In this document: one piece after another, positions 1 through 16,100 of the stretch
Layout of the letters: each line of letters starts with the position of its first letter
How positions within the stretch are numbered: position 1 is the stretch's first letter
Source: Botryococcus braunii
Taxonomy: Eukaryota; Chlorophyta; Trebouxiophyceae
DNA length: 64,000 nt
NCBI GenBank assembly: GCA_002005505.1
Contig: MVGU01001026.1
Span: forward strand, 52,501-116,500
Direction: 5' to 3'
Notes under the pieces: model-generated
Seen by the model: only the letters and a program-made list of their open reading frames with translations
The model's database searches: none
Told to the model about the DNA's origin: nothing
Made by a program: the position numbers and the translations under genes

Positions 1-694
1 GGTCAGGTTGGGCCCTATTACTAGTTGTTTGCTAAACCTTGTGATTTAAAGTCTCCCAGAGGTGGTCAGGTTGTGGTGTCCCCTCGTGCCAGGAACCCTT
101 GACCATGCGCACTGGGGTTTCGGGCAGGTGGCCCCCCCTCGACGCCCCCTCTTTGTCTTCCTCCTCTCCCCCCACCCCCCCCCTTCACTTGCTCCCCCTT
201 CCCTCCCCCCTCCCGCCCTTCTCTCCCCCCCCTCTCTCTCCCTCTCTCTCTCTCCCCCCCCCCTCTCTCTCTCTCCCTCTCTCTTCTCTACCCCCCTCTT
301 ATTGCAGGGGCTGATGTGGTGGAGAACAGGCTGGGGATGCGGAAGGGAAGGGGATGAGGACCTTTAAGCGGAAGGTTCTAGGGATGTGAAAGGGAAGGTG
401 CTGATGTGTGAAGGGAAGGGATGTGGATGTGGCGAAGGGGCTGATTGCGGTGGAGAAGCGGATGAGAACGTGGAAAAAGAGAAGGGGCTGGGATTGGCAC
501 AGTGTGTGTTCCCGAGAGGAAGACGAGGCAGTGTTACAAATGTGGGTTTGTGTGGGGGAGTGTAAAGAATGTGGGGTGATGCTTGCAGGGGCTGGGATTT
601 GCAGAATGTGTGTTTCCGAGAGGAAGAGGAGGGAGTGTTGTAAATGTGGGGGGATGTGGGTGGAGTGCTGAAGAATGTGGGGGGATTGTTGCAG
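1..694 (+). other. intronic sequence upstream of the first visible exon
   Basis: I see no convincing exon here. The stretch holds a C/T-rich low-complexity tract (about 135-300), G/A-rich degenerate repeats (about 305-480) and the duplicated acceptor block described separately. It is taken as intron of the CIA30/NmrA gene, whose upstream exons should lie off the left edge. Confidence 0.5.
484..694 (+). repeat. tandem duplication of an intron 3' end with its splice acceptor
   Basis: Two roughly 104-bp copies, 484-587 and 588-694, share the start GGGGCTGGGATT and the end TTGCAG. The second copy's AG (693-694) is the acceptor of the first visible CIA30 exon. The first copy ends in an equivalent TTGCAG at 583-588. 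A further shorter, degenerate copy of the GGGGCTGAT start appears near 305 and 437. Confidence 0.75.
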
Positions 695-5164
<4,470 letters not shown>

Positions 5165-6347
5165 ATGGACGTTTGGGGGCATTTGGGCTTTATCACATGA
5201 ACCACAAACCATGCACACGCGCTCCCCCGCCCCCTCCCCAGGGGAACAAATACAACCTGTGTGGTGTTGCGAGTTACATATTGTACTCCTTAAGAACGGA
5301 GGCGGAGAGACGGAGAGACTTTAGTGAGACTTTCCTCACCACGTTTTCTTCTCTGTTGGGCTTTTACTGCTACACCTGCTGGCTGCAGCTCCCCTTGGCA
5401 TGATGGAGTAAGTTATGGTAGCTATTGTGGCCCATGTGTTCCAAAGAGACTGTTGACCGTTTCCATCTTGAACTCTTCGTAGCCGATGGTTAACATTTGT
5501 CTGCCCTTATATTACAGGACACCCTGTCTATCCTCTGATTAGGCTGAAATTTTGGAGATGGATCAGTTGAAAGGGATTCTCAAAGTAACTAAGCATTTGA
5601 CAATATTTGTTCTGGAGACAGCCATAGACAGCCATGCTTTGCATTGGAGGGAAAGATCCCAATCAAGCAGGAGGAACTATTGAGGGAGCTTTATTACATG
5701 TTTTATAACTAGTACTCCCTGGCCAATCATCTCACTAGATCCAAGCTTCCACCTCCTCTTCAGTAAATACAAATGCATCGTTCAAGTTGCAGTGTTGATG
5801 AGGTGATTCAAAATAGTGAGCTTTGCATTGCTCCACTAACCCTTCAGAACAACCATCGGCCAACAATGGAAACTTGAGCAGTGCGTGGCGTCCAATTTAG
5901 GACGATAGTATCTTCATCATAAGACAGACCCCGCTTTTTACTTTTTACGAACTGGAAACCTACGTGTTCCCTTACCACATTTATCAATTCCATGTGGAAC
6001 TGTATTAATTGCACTTTGTGATACCATACCAGCAATGGTCTGGTTAGGAATCCACCGGATTGGAAGCGTGCAGTGCAATCTACGTACACCTTTTGGGCTT
6101 GCTTTCTAATGTACAATCGTCCAAATGTGCCTATGGCATTGTCCTACCTCTAAACCCATTATTATGCCTCTCAAAATTCCAGAAGGGGAGGAGGGGAGGG
6201 GGTGGTACAGAGATTGTTTGCCAGTCACACAGGAGACCATTAGTACACCAGGTCACAGGTGCCAGTACAACCAATTTTGTATTTTGTGTGTTCTAAGTTT
6301 ACCTGCCCCCTATCTACCTTACTTTCAGAATTGAGACTACACGTATC
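5165..6347. other. spacer between convergent genes, with an unassigned degraded reading frame
   Basis: Between the stop of the CIA30/NmrA gene (+) and the stop of the ketoacyl-CoA synthase (-). On the minus strand, 6116-5844 is open for 90 codons, and an adjacent frame stays open from about 5890 down to 5743, giving two overlapping frames that could be one ORF broken by a frameshift. I do not recognise the product. It may be 3'-UTR of the synthase gene or a mobile-element scrap. Confidence 0.35.
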
Positions 6348-9300
6348 TTAGCAGGACGGCTTGTCAGTCCATGCATCATGTTTGTCATCAATGGAGCGCA
6401 GAGCAACCCACACAGCAGAGCAGCATTTGAAGCCAGAGCCAAAGGCCAGCTGCCAGACGCGATCGCCCTTTTTCACTGTATGCTCAGTTTCCACGTAGCT
6501 CCAGGCATACCTGCAAAATGTGCTATTATTATCTACTACGCATACATCAAACTCCGAGAGAGTGTGAAAGGATGGAAATGCATGTGTTTGTATGTGAGAA
6601 GGGGGGGGAGAGGGAGGGAGGGCGAGAGAGAGAGCATCAATGACATGCAATTTTCCAGGTATGTGCTGAATAAAGATGGCCCGGTTTGGCAGGAAAGATT
6701 AGGGTGCTATTCAGTGCAAATCCACGAATGCGACAGTAGTGTACACCCACATGCTGGTACATGAGCTTCTGTAGTGAGTCTGTGAGCAGTCAATAAAAAT
6801 CATTCAACCATCATTGAGAGCCTGCGTACCATGTGGATGAAGACGACGTGTTCCCATACCGCTCAAATGGCTTGAGCATAGGCATGCATTGCCTCTCGGT
6901 CAGATTGAGCTGCTTGCCAACCCCATCAATCACAGCTTTACCACCAGGGTGGATGCAGAAGTGGTCGAATGCCGTTTTGAAGTCCGGTGTGTATGGCTTC
7001 AGCTTCATGCCCAGTACCTGTACAGAGGTGCTTTTGTCGGCGACCAAGTTCCTCAGGAATGGGCAATTGGGGGGAGGGGGCGGGGCAGCAGCACTTGCTT
7101 TGGGTACATCAGCAGCCCATTTGTTTCTTTTGAGTGCACAATGTCATTGCAGATATCGCTGAGTTGGTTGGTATCAACATACCTGGCGTGCAATGAGATT
7201 CCCGGCAAAGATCAACTGCTCCGAAAGAGGCAAGACTTTCGGCCCTAATCGTCTGATGTTGGCAGTCAGTGCACGCCCCGCAACCCGCATCAATTCTTTA
7301 CCTATCTTCACTCCCAGATTTCCTTCATCATCCTCCCTTTGGATGACAGCACTGCATCACACCAGGCGCACGTTTCTTCATCTGCTTGTGCGCAACATTT
7401 AAGAAAAAAGGGCACAGCCCAACACCACTGAAGCTTGGCCAAAACACAAGCATGAAGTTAAGAACATGCGGGACTTCTTACTTGTAAGCTTCATCATCGG
7501 CGCCCAAATGTGTTCTGACAACATGCTTCAACCGATACTTTGCCTTTGCCATGTCAGCAGGGTGGTTGGACAAGATATAGGCCACCCCACCCAGCCGGAA
7601 GATGCAGTTTGTGATTAGCATGCTGCGCTGGTTCCCAGGATACAGGTTCCAGAAAATGTTTTCTGTCCCAGCGATGAGCACCCTCATGTTTGGGTTGTTC
7701 TGCAATAGCAAGAGCTGTCAGTATTCCGCTTTTCTTACTTGCCAATGCAAGTGTCATCTGCAACAAAGCCATGATGTTCCTGGAGCACTTGTAACAACAG
7801 TCAACCTCCAGCTCCCGCCATGATTCACTTTGCTGGGCCGAACATTCAGCCCTCTCGTACCTTCAGCATCTCTTGGGCTAGGTCAATTGCAATGACTGAA
7901 GCTGCACAGCCCATGCCGCTCAAATTGAAGCTTCGGACTGTTTCTTTCAACTTGAACATGTTTACGACAGTAGCGGAAAGGGATGGCGTGGGGTTAAACG
8001 CACTGCAATTAACTATTAGGCCATCGATCTGCATGCAAAACAGAGTTTAGTCTTTAGACGGGGATCCTCTACTCTGACAGTGAAATTATTTCAGTCCCAC
8101 TGCAGTATTGTACTGTAGTCTCTACCTGATTGGGCCTGATCCCTGTCTGTTTCAAAACATGCTTAATGCAAGCATGCAGAGCCATTTCTGTTTCTTCTCT
8201 TGACTGCTTCATGTTCACATGCACGGGTTTCCACATTCCTTCCTTTATGCCTGTCCACAGTCCCCCGGTGATCACAGCAAGCTCGGCACAGACTAAATTC
8301 CAATCCAGCAAAGCACGCAACCAGGCCATCAAGGCTTGGGATGTCTGCAGTTCAAGGACCAAAAACATTAAACATGTCAATTTTTCATGACCTAGATGGT
8401 ACTGCATGCATGTTCAGAGTCTGGAGGGCCTGAAATATGAGGGCATACTATCTGGAAGATATGTCCGGTTGCCAAGGCCAGAAATCTGAAGAACTTTGTC
8501 AATAAAAGCTATGCTGGCCTCATTGTACAACTGCAGTAGCCAAACCATGCCTCAGTTAATTGCCAGAACCCAGTGTGTAGAACATGTGCACAACCACTGC
8601 GATGAAAGTCTACCAACCACACACACGTACACAAGCACATACGCACGTGTGCCCACACACACAGACACACACACACAGCGAGAGAGAGAGAGGGTGTGGG
8701 AGGGAGAGAGAGGGACATGCACACACACGGCATGCGCAAACACACACCACCCCCCTTCCGCCACACTCACACATAGAAGACCAGCCTCTTTGTGCAGAGC
8801 TCTTTAACAACTTTCGGAAACAAATCTGAGAGGGCTTGGCATGATTTGTTTGCTTTGACCAATGAAAGAAGTTGAGAGGCGTACCCCCGATGTCCGAATG
8901 CCGTCAGACATGTGCTTATGTTTCACCTCCATTCGATCTGGAGGCCGAAAGCAGTAAAAGTCCAAGAGTAGGACAGGTCTTGGTTTTAACAACAGCCAAA
9001 GCAGAACCCCCAGAAACACAACCAGAGCCATCAGAGCACCAACAGCATATACCTGCACCATGGCATTGGTACCAATCGTCAGATTTCCTGTCGTGCTCTT
9101 GCAAATACTACAAACCCTCGTCTATCTACAAATTTACTTTCCATCACCGGCTTACACGGGTGAGGATTGAATTCTTTGAAACATTATAGCAATGTAATGC
9201 ATCACAGTACTTATATTGCATCCACATAGCTGACAAAGGTGCATGCCTATTGAACCCCTGGCCATGAATTTACTAAACAGAGCTTGCACGTACCAGTGTG

Positions 9301-9729
9301 TAATTCAGTTGATGCATTTCATTCAGTTTCTCCCATATTCTTGTGAGTTCCTCAGTGTCTCGTGCATCTCGATACCATTGCTGCAATCCCACATAAGTCA
9401 ATAACCTTCACAGCTTTTCTGATTCAAGGATGCACCACCAGCTTAAGGAAGTGTCATGTTTCTGGGGCTTCTGCACTGTCTGACAGTCAAAACGCTTACC
9501 AGGACGTATGGGATTGAGAAAACAGCACAGAGTGTGAAGAAGTTACTGCAGACGAAGTGGAAGGCGATCTTTGCATTCTTGAGCAGTCGCTGCTTTGTTT
9601 CAGCTGCACAGCAAAGCAAGTGTCACGCCTTGTGACTATTCAGCCAAAGCAGTAATGCCAGCCAGAGCAGACCAAAAGATAATCTACCTGGTATGTCATT
9701 CAGCACGTTTGTCACATCTGAGATATCCA
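6348..9729 (-). CDS. 3-ketoacyl-CoA synthase (FAE1/KCS type, very-long-chain fatty acid elongase)
   Basis: Exons on the minus strand, 5' to 3': 9729-9688, 9603-9500, 9380-9294, about 9052-8885, 8530-8449, 8250-8126, 8028-7861, 7699-7482, 7351-7183, about 7052-6830, and 6510-6348 with stop. The enzyme condenses malonyl-CoA with acyl-CoA, the first and rate-setting step of ER fatty-acid elongation. Two hydrophobic segments (in the exons at 9603 and 9052) are followed by [28 protein letters not shown] and [13 protein letters not shown]. The catalytic triad is visible: Cys in LSGMGCAAS, His in VVRTHLG, Asn in GNTSSSSTW. The tail [15 protein letters not shown] is typical of the family. Exon phases match at all junctions except 7183/7052. 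There the only good donor ends in phase 0, while the nearest AG (CCTGAG, about 7052) would leave one extra base. The first exon with the ATG, expected left of 9729 in gene orientation, was not found. Confidence 0.9.
8615..8765. repeat. (CA)n/(GA)n low-complexity tract in a synthase intron
   Basis: Mixed CA and GA repeats with an AGAGAG core near 8680-8715, in the intron between the exons 9052-8885 and 8530-8449 of the minus-strand synthase gene. Confidence 0.85.
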
Positions 9730-11805
9730 CTGCTCCCCTACCCCCACCCCCCATGGCTGGATGGCGAGCTTGACCCTCAGAGTTCTCCTTCTGTATTTAT
9801 TCCAAAGGAATGCAGAGGATTTTCAGCCCCCTCCAAACCTGCACCGTGAAGAATTGTGTAGAATCTCAGTAGATTGATGAATTAGGAACCCAGCTGCCAC
9901 GTTCATTTCCGAAACAACAATTCCACCGCTAGGCAAACGGCGCGGCCGTGCAGAGCGCCCACCCTCCCCATGGATTGCATAGAGGGATGGTCCAGGATCA
10001 TGAACTCCATATTTCAACTTATGCTGAGGCCCAATAATTGGTGAAATTTCCGTCAGTTTCTTGCCTCAGCCTCGGCCCTCGCTTAGAGCTTCCCTGGTGC
10101 TCCAACCCGAGTTATTATACAGCGATAGGCGTAGGTTTCCAAATTACCAACCATACTATTCAGATGATGTGTTAAAAAAGCACATCAATGCTTCCCCATG
10201 GAGATTCGTGTAGTGCTGGCGGTAGGCTCCCCCAGTCAGCGCAACCTCGTACACGCACGCTTGGCGCATTTCGAGGCCAGCAATTACATAAATAATTCAG
10301 AAACCCAGAATAAATATCACTCAAAGCTGTTGAAGCTACCTGATAGACCCCATTCTGCTGCTGGAAGCCTGCGGGTGGTAGGGCATGTACTAAGTCAGGT
10401 AGGAGGGATCTCCAGAATCCAGTGTTGTGCTGGTTCTTCGGATCTTGAGAAATGAAAATGATAAATTAGCTTAACATTTTCACAGGAAAGTCTCCCGTGT
10501 CAGGTCGTCCTTGTCTGCTCGCAAGCTAGTCGTCGATGGCTGTGGGATACATCTTTCAAGTAACTCCACGCTATGGGTTACGAGTCGACGCGTAGCGACC
10601 ACGCAAGGCTGGTTGAAAGATCGAGAAGAACAACAACCCCAACGATGGGCTACCCCGCAACTTCGAATCATCAACTTCGAATACTTTTCCTGCGAACCCG
10701 CAACGTCTCGCCATCGACGACCGATAAGTACTGGACTGCGTTTTCATACATAACCACTGCATGTGCATATACATTACTCACAATCGGGTACGTGCTCAGA
10801 TATTGGGGATGCGTGGAGATGCCAAAGGAAATAATCATTTGTGATTTAAACATATTCTCTTTATGGTCAACTTGGATTCTACGCAATGTTAGGGTTTTGG
10901 AACAATATAGCGGCATTGAGACCTGATTCACCACACTACAAGGTCTTCATGCAAGACATTACATTGGCGATAGTAGAAGGCCGCGGCCGAGAAACATTTT
11001 CGGGTACCCTTACGCAACAACTTACGAAACAAGGACACTATACTGCGCAGCTGACTATGTGCGGTTTGATAGAGCCTACAAATTGACATTTCACACTTAA
11101 AAGGCCCTTTTAGATCGTAAAAGCAACATGCTATGGGAAGCCCTAGAGTTTTCCCCTCGCCGTTGTCCATCCCCTAGAGCCTTATCTTGAAGATATATCT
11201 GCATGTATATACCAGGTGGTTCGCTCCCCCAACCCCTTAAGTGCTTCGGCGAAAGGGTGCGCTCAAACTCCACCTTCCAGACAACACATTGCGAGCATTT
11301 ATGCAACTTAGACTTGGGTGTCATGACCTTCCTGCTGAGAGAGTTAGACAGCTGGGCATTGGAGACCAGAGGCTTGCACGAGGTGCTCCTTAGAGCTCGT
11401 GGGTCATGAGCATCATCTGTTGTTCACTTGCCTTGCACAATGCACAGTCGAAAGTGGGGGAGGGGGGGGGGGGATCACGAGCAGATAGAACAGTCGTACG
11501 AGTCATGTCGGCCACTGAGGAGGATTGAACAGTCATGCGAGTCGGTTACATTTGGTGACTTAGAGGGATATGCCTTCCTCTTGAACAGAGATGAACTCTT
11601 AAGAGAGACCAACATAAACAATGATATGAACATGGACATACAAGAAAAACAGCTAGGATAATTGATCACAGAGAGCCGTGATTAATCACAGCGCCCTGTT
11701 ATAAATAATGTTAACAACGTTGTACGGTATTCGCACATGGTTGCCAGATCAACGCGTGATCTTGCAACGCTTGTATTTGAGAGGCAAGCAACGGAGTTGA
11801 ATGGC
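9730..11805. other. 5' flank of the synthase gene and intergenic DNA
   Basis: I see no supportable gene. On the minus strand 10017-9823 is open (64 codons) and could hold the missing first synthase exon, but its obvious donor (TCACG/GTGCAG) has the wrong phase for the exon at 9729. A G-run at 11461-11474 is the only low-complexity tract. The rest is unique-looking sequence with stops in all frames. Confidence 0.4.
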
Positions 11806-11937
11806 ACTTGCCTAGCATTATCAATGATTGATGCATGTGTGAAGACAGCAAGTGTATTGCTAAAGGCGTAAGGCCGCCACAAGAGCTGCCCAGCCTAATA
11901 AGACAACTGATCACTCGCTCCGCTCGTGCTTGCAGGT
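11806..11937 (+). repeat. 132-bp direct repeat, left copy
   Basis: Matches 19395-19526 with only a handful of substitutions (CATTATC/CACTATC, CTAAAGGCG/CTTAAGCCG, CTCGTG/CTCATG). It can be bounded as TG...CA (about 11809-11934), as expected of a short LTR, and contains the inverted repeat ATCAAT-G-ATTGAT. The two copies lie in the same orientation on either side of the copia insertion. Confidence 0.8.
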
Positions 11938-11994
11938 AAGGCCAATCGGCCTGATCAGACATGGTAGGACATGCATGGACAAGTCACTCGCTTA

Positions 11995-11999
11995 CTATA
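11995..11999. repeat. target-site duplication, left (CTATA)
   Basis: CTATA immediately precedes the left LTR and recurs immediately after the right LTR at 19230-19234. A 5-bp duplication is the normal size for Ty1/copia integrases. Confidence 0.9.
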
Positions 12000-12878
12000 T
12001 GTTGAATGAATTGGTCAATACTGTACTTAGTGACATCCCCTGTCACATGCCATCAACAGCAGTGTAAACTATAGCCTTTATAGCCCTTTATGAACGGTAT
12101 AGATCATACTCGTACCTCAATGACATAACACGTGACTTGTACGATATGCGTTCTCAATAGACATTACGTATGGTAGTACTTTAGGATCCCTGCAGTCCGA
12201 GCCATCCCTGGGCAGCCCAGGAACGGCTCGGTACTTGTCCGAAGCATGTTGGTATCCTTGACCAACCTCTACTGTTGGAGAGTGCTGTGTGCTGTTCCTG
12301 GAAACGTTGTAGCGTGGACGGTTTTTCCCACAGGCTACGAACTGACGCTGCCGTCGTGCCATCACTGCAGGTGTGTTTAGGATTCTCAAAGTCGTTCCAG
12401 ATATGATTGTGCTCAAACATTCAGACCAGTTAGATATTACTGCTGTGTGCATTGATGAGAGTGCATGACGAGAGCGCACTGAATGTTTGACCTCATTGAG
12501 ACTTATGTTGACGTCCACCGTTGTGGCGGTAAGATAGTTTCACTGTACAAACATCACAAAGAGACCTTGCTGAGTTACTGATGAACTATTATTGTATTCT
12601 AGTGACGTAAAGTAGACATCGCAAGGCCTCTTTGGTGCTGAACTCTGCTATCAGGCAAGGCGTAGTGTTACGTGGTCTTTAGCAAGAGTGAGAGCAGTTA
12701 ACATCATTTGTAAGACTTGTCCGAAGCATGTTGGTATCCTTGACCAACCTCTACTGTTGGAGAGTGCTGTGTGCTGTTCCTGGAAACGTTGTAGCGTGGA
12801 CGGTTTTTCCCACAGGCTACGAACTGACGCTGCCGTCGTGCCATCACTGCAGGTGACGCCGCAAGCAGAAATGCTTGA
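12000..12878 (+). repeat. left LTR of the copia element
   Basis: Begins TGTTGAATGAATTGG and is collinear with 18351-19229. The 3' boundary (ATGCTTGA) was set by where the two copies diverge and by the target duplication; it lacks the usual CA terminus. It contains TATA-like motifs near 12068-12100 (TATAGCC, TATAGATC) and two identical 141-bp direct repeats (12233-12373 and 12715-12855). Confidence 0.93.
12233..12855 (+). repeat. 141-bp direct repeat pair inside the LTR
   Basis: 12233-12373 and 12715-12855 read as identical, 482 bp apart. The same pair occurs in the right LTR at about 18584-18724 and 19066-19206, giving four copies per element. The second copy ends about 23 bp from the LTR end. 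Confidence 0.9.
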
Positions 12879-12902
12879 GGTTATGGGCCCACGCTTTCCA
12901 AG
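12879..12902 (+). other. primer-binding site complementary to an internal part of initiator tRNA-Met
   Basis: Directly after the left LTR the sequence reads GGTTATGGGCCCA and continues CGCTTTCCA. From knowledge of eukaryotic initiator tRNA-Met, GGGCCCATAACC is its anticodon stem-loop and GGAAGCG lies just 5' of that. The site therefore pairs with the interior of the tRNA rather than its 3' CCA end, as known for Drosophila copia, where the primer is a tRNA 5' half. Confidence 0.75.
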
Positions 12903-13186
12903 CTGAGCTTGCAGTGACGCACGACAGATTTCCAGGGAGAAAAGGGGTTTCGGACCCCGCTTCGAGACTGCGAGCTTCACTGACGAGTGAGGTCTGGCCG
13001 TTCAAACATATCGAGCTAGTCACGTAAAATTATTCCTTCTGTAGTGCTGGAAGGAATTGTTGTACAGTAGCAACTGGGCTGGGAAAGCAGAAGTACTTCT
13101 GGGACTGATCAACTCAGTGTCAGAGCTAGGAAGAAGTGCTTCCAAGGGAAGTCATTTAAGGCTTGGAGTGAAGAACTGGCTTGATC

Positions 13187-16100
13187 ATGAAAACTAGAAG
13201 CAGACAAGTGATCATGAAAACGAGAAGTAAGCGCACTGCAACGGAGTCTGGATCAGCTGGGTCTGGCTCCTCCATCAGTGCATCACCCAGCCAGCCAGCA
13301 AACTCCACTGCGCAGAGTGGAGAGATGTGCATCGCAATGACGAAAACCGGTGGCGTCGTCACCACGAATGTCAAATGTCCAGTGACTCTGGACAGAGAGG
13401 GAGTGGAATTTCCACTCTGGGATCTGGCATATGTGGCAGCCTGTGGCCTCAAAAGGTGCAAGGCAGCCATTGAAGCTCCAATGCCAGACACAGAGGAGAA
13501 TGCAGCAGCGCTCCTAATGCTGATTGAGAGCGTCCCCAAGGCGTGGGGTGCCAAGCTGGCTGCAATGCAAGTGGCAGCCAATGCCTACCAGTGGGTTCGA
13601 GAGCGTTTTACTGGAGGGGCAGACCAGGAGGTAACAGCACGCTGGCTGGAGCTCCTACACACCAGCATGGGAGAGACAGAAACGTTGGAGGACTACTACA
13701 ACAGGAAGGTGGCACTCTTCCATGCACTCAAGCGAAATGGGCACTCCATCATGGAGAGAGAAGCCAAGCTGGCAATCATCAAGGGCCTGCCAGAGGAAGC
13801 GAAGGAGACTGGGATGTTCTCCTCATCTGCTGGGAAGGATCTGGAGGGACTGTGGGAGATCATCTCCACCACAGCCAAGGGACTGGGCTTCAACGACCAG
13901 GTCCCCAGAGTCACCCCTGTGGCCAGGGCAGCCATCACACCAGCCTACTCCACCACACCAGGGACTGCAAGCCCACAGGAGACCCAAGCTGGAGGCCAGG
14001 GGGGCCAAGCTTCATCGACCAAGGTGGAGGGACGGGACCGGCGTGACAACAGGCGCTGCCGCTACTGCAACAAGCTAGGCCATTTTGAGAGGAACTGCCT
14101 CAAGAAGGAGGCGGACGAGAAGATGCAACAGAACCTGCAGCAAGTCATGGCTGCAATGGCCAATCTGCTTCCGCAATTCCAAAATCAAGCGTCGGCTGCA
14201 GTGGCTCGACCTCCGGAGGGCAGCGGGAACGGCAACAACTTTTTCCCCGGGGGATATCCACCACCCTCTGGTATGTCTGCCATGATTTCTCTGAATGTCT
14301 TAACACCAACACGCGTCATGCCAGAAGCGAGAAGTTTTCTGGTGGACAGTGGAGCCACCATCCACCTAGTCAATGATCTGTCCCTGCTACATTCCCCCAC
14401 CCTGCACAGAAATCCCATTCCTTTGCATATGGCTACGTCAGATGCCACGGGACAGATAATTGCAACTGGTTCCCTATGCTTGAGCAGTGCAGAACAGCAA
14501 CCCCTGTGGCTTCACAATGTGCATTGTGTTCCTTCAGCTACAGCTAATCTGATTTCAGTGACAGCTGCTATACGTGATGGGGCTAGTTTTGTGACAGACA
14601 GTGTGGGAAGTTACACTGGTATGCGTGGCGCTCAAAACTGGTCTTGTTCAGTTGCACAGAGAAATGGCCTGTATTTCTTGCAGAAGGTCAGTCCAGTCAG
14701 AAACCCTGTCTCTGTGTTTGTTAACACAGCCAGAGCACCAGTCGCTCATGATTGCAGATTGAGAGCACTGTGGCACAGTAGACTGGGGCACCCAGGGGAG
14801 GTTAATATGAGGCGACTGCAGTCTGAAGATTTGGTCCTGGGCATCCCTGTATCTCTCTCCCCTTGCGCAAACTGTCACTCTTCATGTGAAGCGTGCATTC
14901 AAGGAAAGCACAGTCGTCCCCCTTTTGGAACCAGTTCCAGAGCAGCCACTGAGCCCCTTGAGAGAATTCATTTGGACACAGTTGGCCCCATCTCCCCTAC
15001 AGCTATTACTGGGGAGCGCTTCTTTGTCACGATTGTGGATGAGGCTACGCACTACGTCATAGCCCTGGCAGTAAAAACCAAGGATGCAATCAGCAGTGCA
15101 GTCAGAGACCTCCTGATTTTTTGGCAGAGGCAGTTGAACCGCTCTGTTAAGTGCATTCGTACTGACAGGGGGACAGAATTCCTCAACAGTACATTGAAGG
15201 GTTTCTGTACGCAGGAGGGAATTAAATTTGAGACCTCTGCAGCATACACGCCTCAGCAAAATGGCGTTGCTGAACGGATGAACCGAACAATCAAGGAGAA
15301 GGCCAGAACACTCATGTTGCATGCAGCTGCCAAACAGTCACTCTGGAAGGAAGCAGTGGAGACAGCCTGCATCCTGTACAATATGGGACCTGTGACTGGA
15401 CGTGACAAGACGCCTTATGAAGCCTTCCATGGGGTAAAGCCCGATGTATCCCTGCTCAGGACTTTTGGCTGTCTAGCACATGTGCACATACCTGATCACC
15501 AAAGGGGAGTGTTTGAGTCTAAGACCTCCCCTGGTCTCTTCACAGGGTATTCCAGTGTGTCAAAGGCATATAGAATTTATATGGGAAACGGGATTTGGAA
15601 AGAAAGCAGAGATGTTACCTTTCTGGAGCACTTAAGGGGCGCAGACAGAGTGGGGCTTAGCACCATGTCTCCTGTGAGTCCAAATGCAGTCCAGCAGCCC
15701 TTTGCCTTGCCTTTTGTACAACAGGAGGGCCAGCAGTCCTTGGGTCAGTTGTCTTTTTGGGACTCAGATGATCCTGAGCCTCTCTGCAACCGAGAGGTCA
15801 ACGTGCAGCAGTCCGGACCTGACTCCCCCTGTGCAACCACCCCCTGTGCAACTACCCCATGTGCAATCAACCCCTGTGAGAATTCTGAGACTACAAGTGT
15901 CAACGTGGACGGGGAGCCCACTTCCTCGGAGCTGAGCCATACGCAGTCCGGCCACAGCTGGTCCGTACTCGGACAAATGGAGAACCTGGCGCGAGGAGGC
16001 GAGGAGACCAAGTCACACATGCAACGTTTGAATAATGTGCAAGAATGTGTTCGAATGGAAGTTGGGGCCATGGGTGTCCGAGGGCAAGACGGGCTGACCC

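Noticed and set aside
10511..10934. Overlapping open frames on both strands
   Set aside because: No recognisable motif, no splice-linked neighbours, and composition like the surrounding spacer.
12117..12518. 133-codon minus-strand ORF repeated at 18468-18869
   Set aside because: It lies wholly in the two LTRs of the copia element and has no protein features; its duplication is just the LTR repeat.
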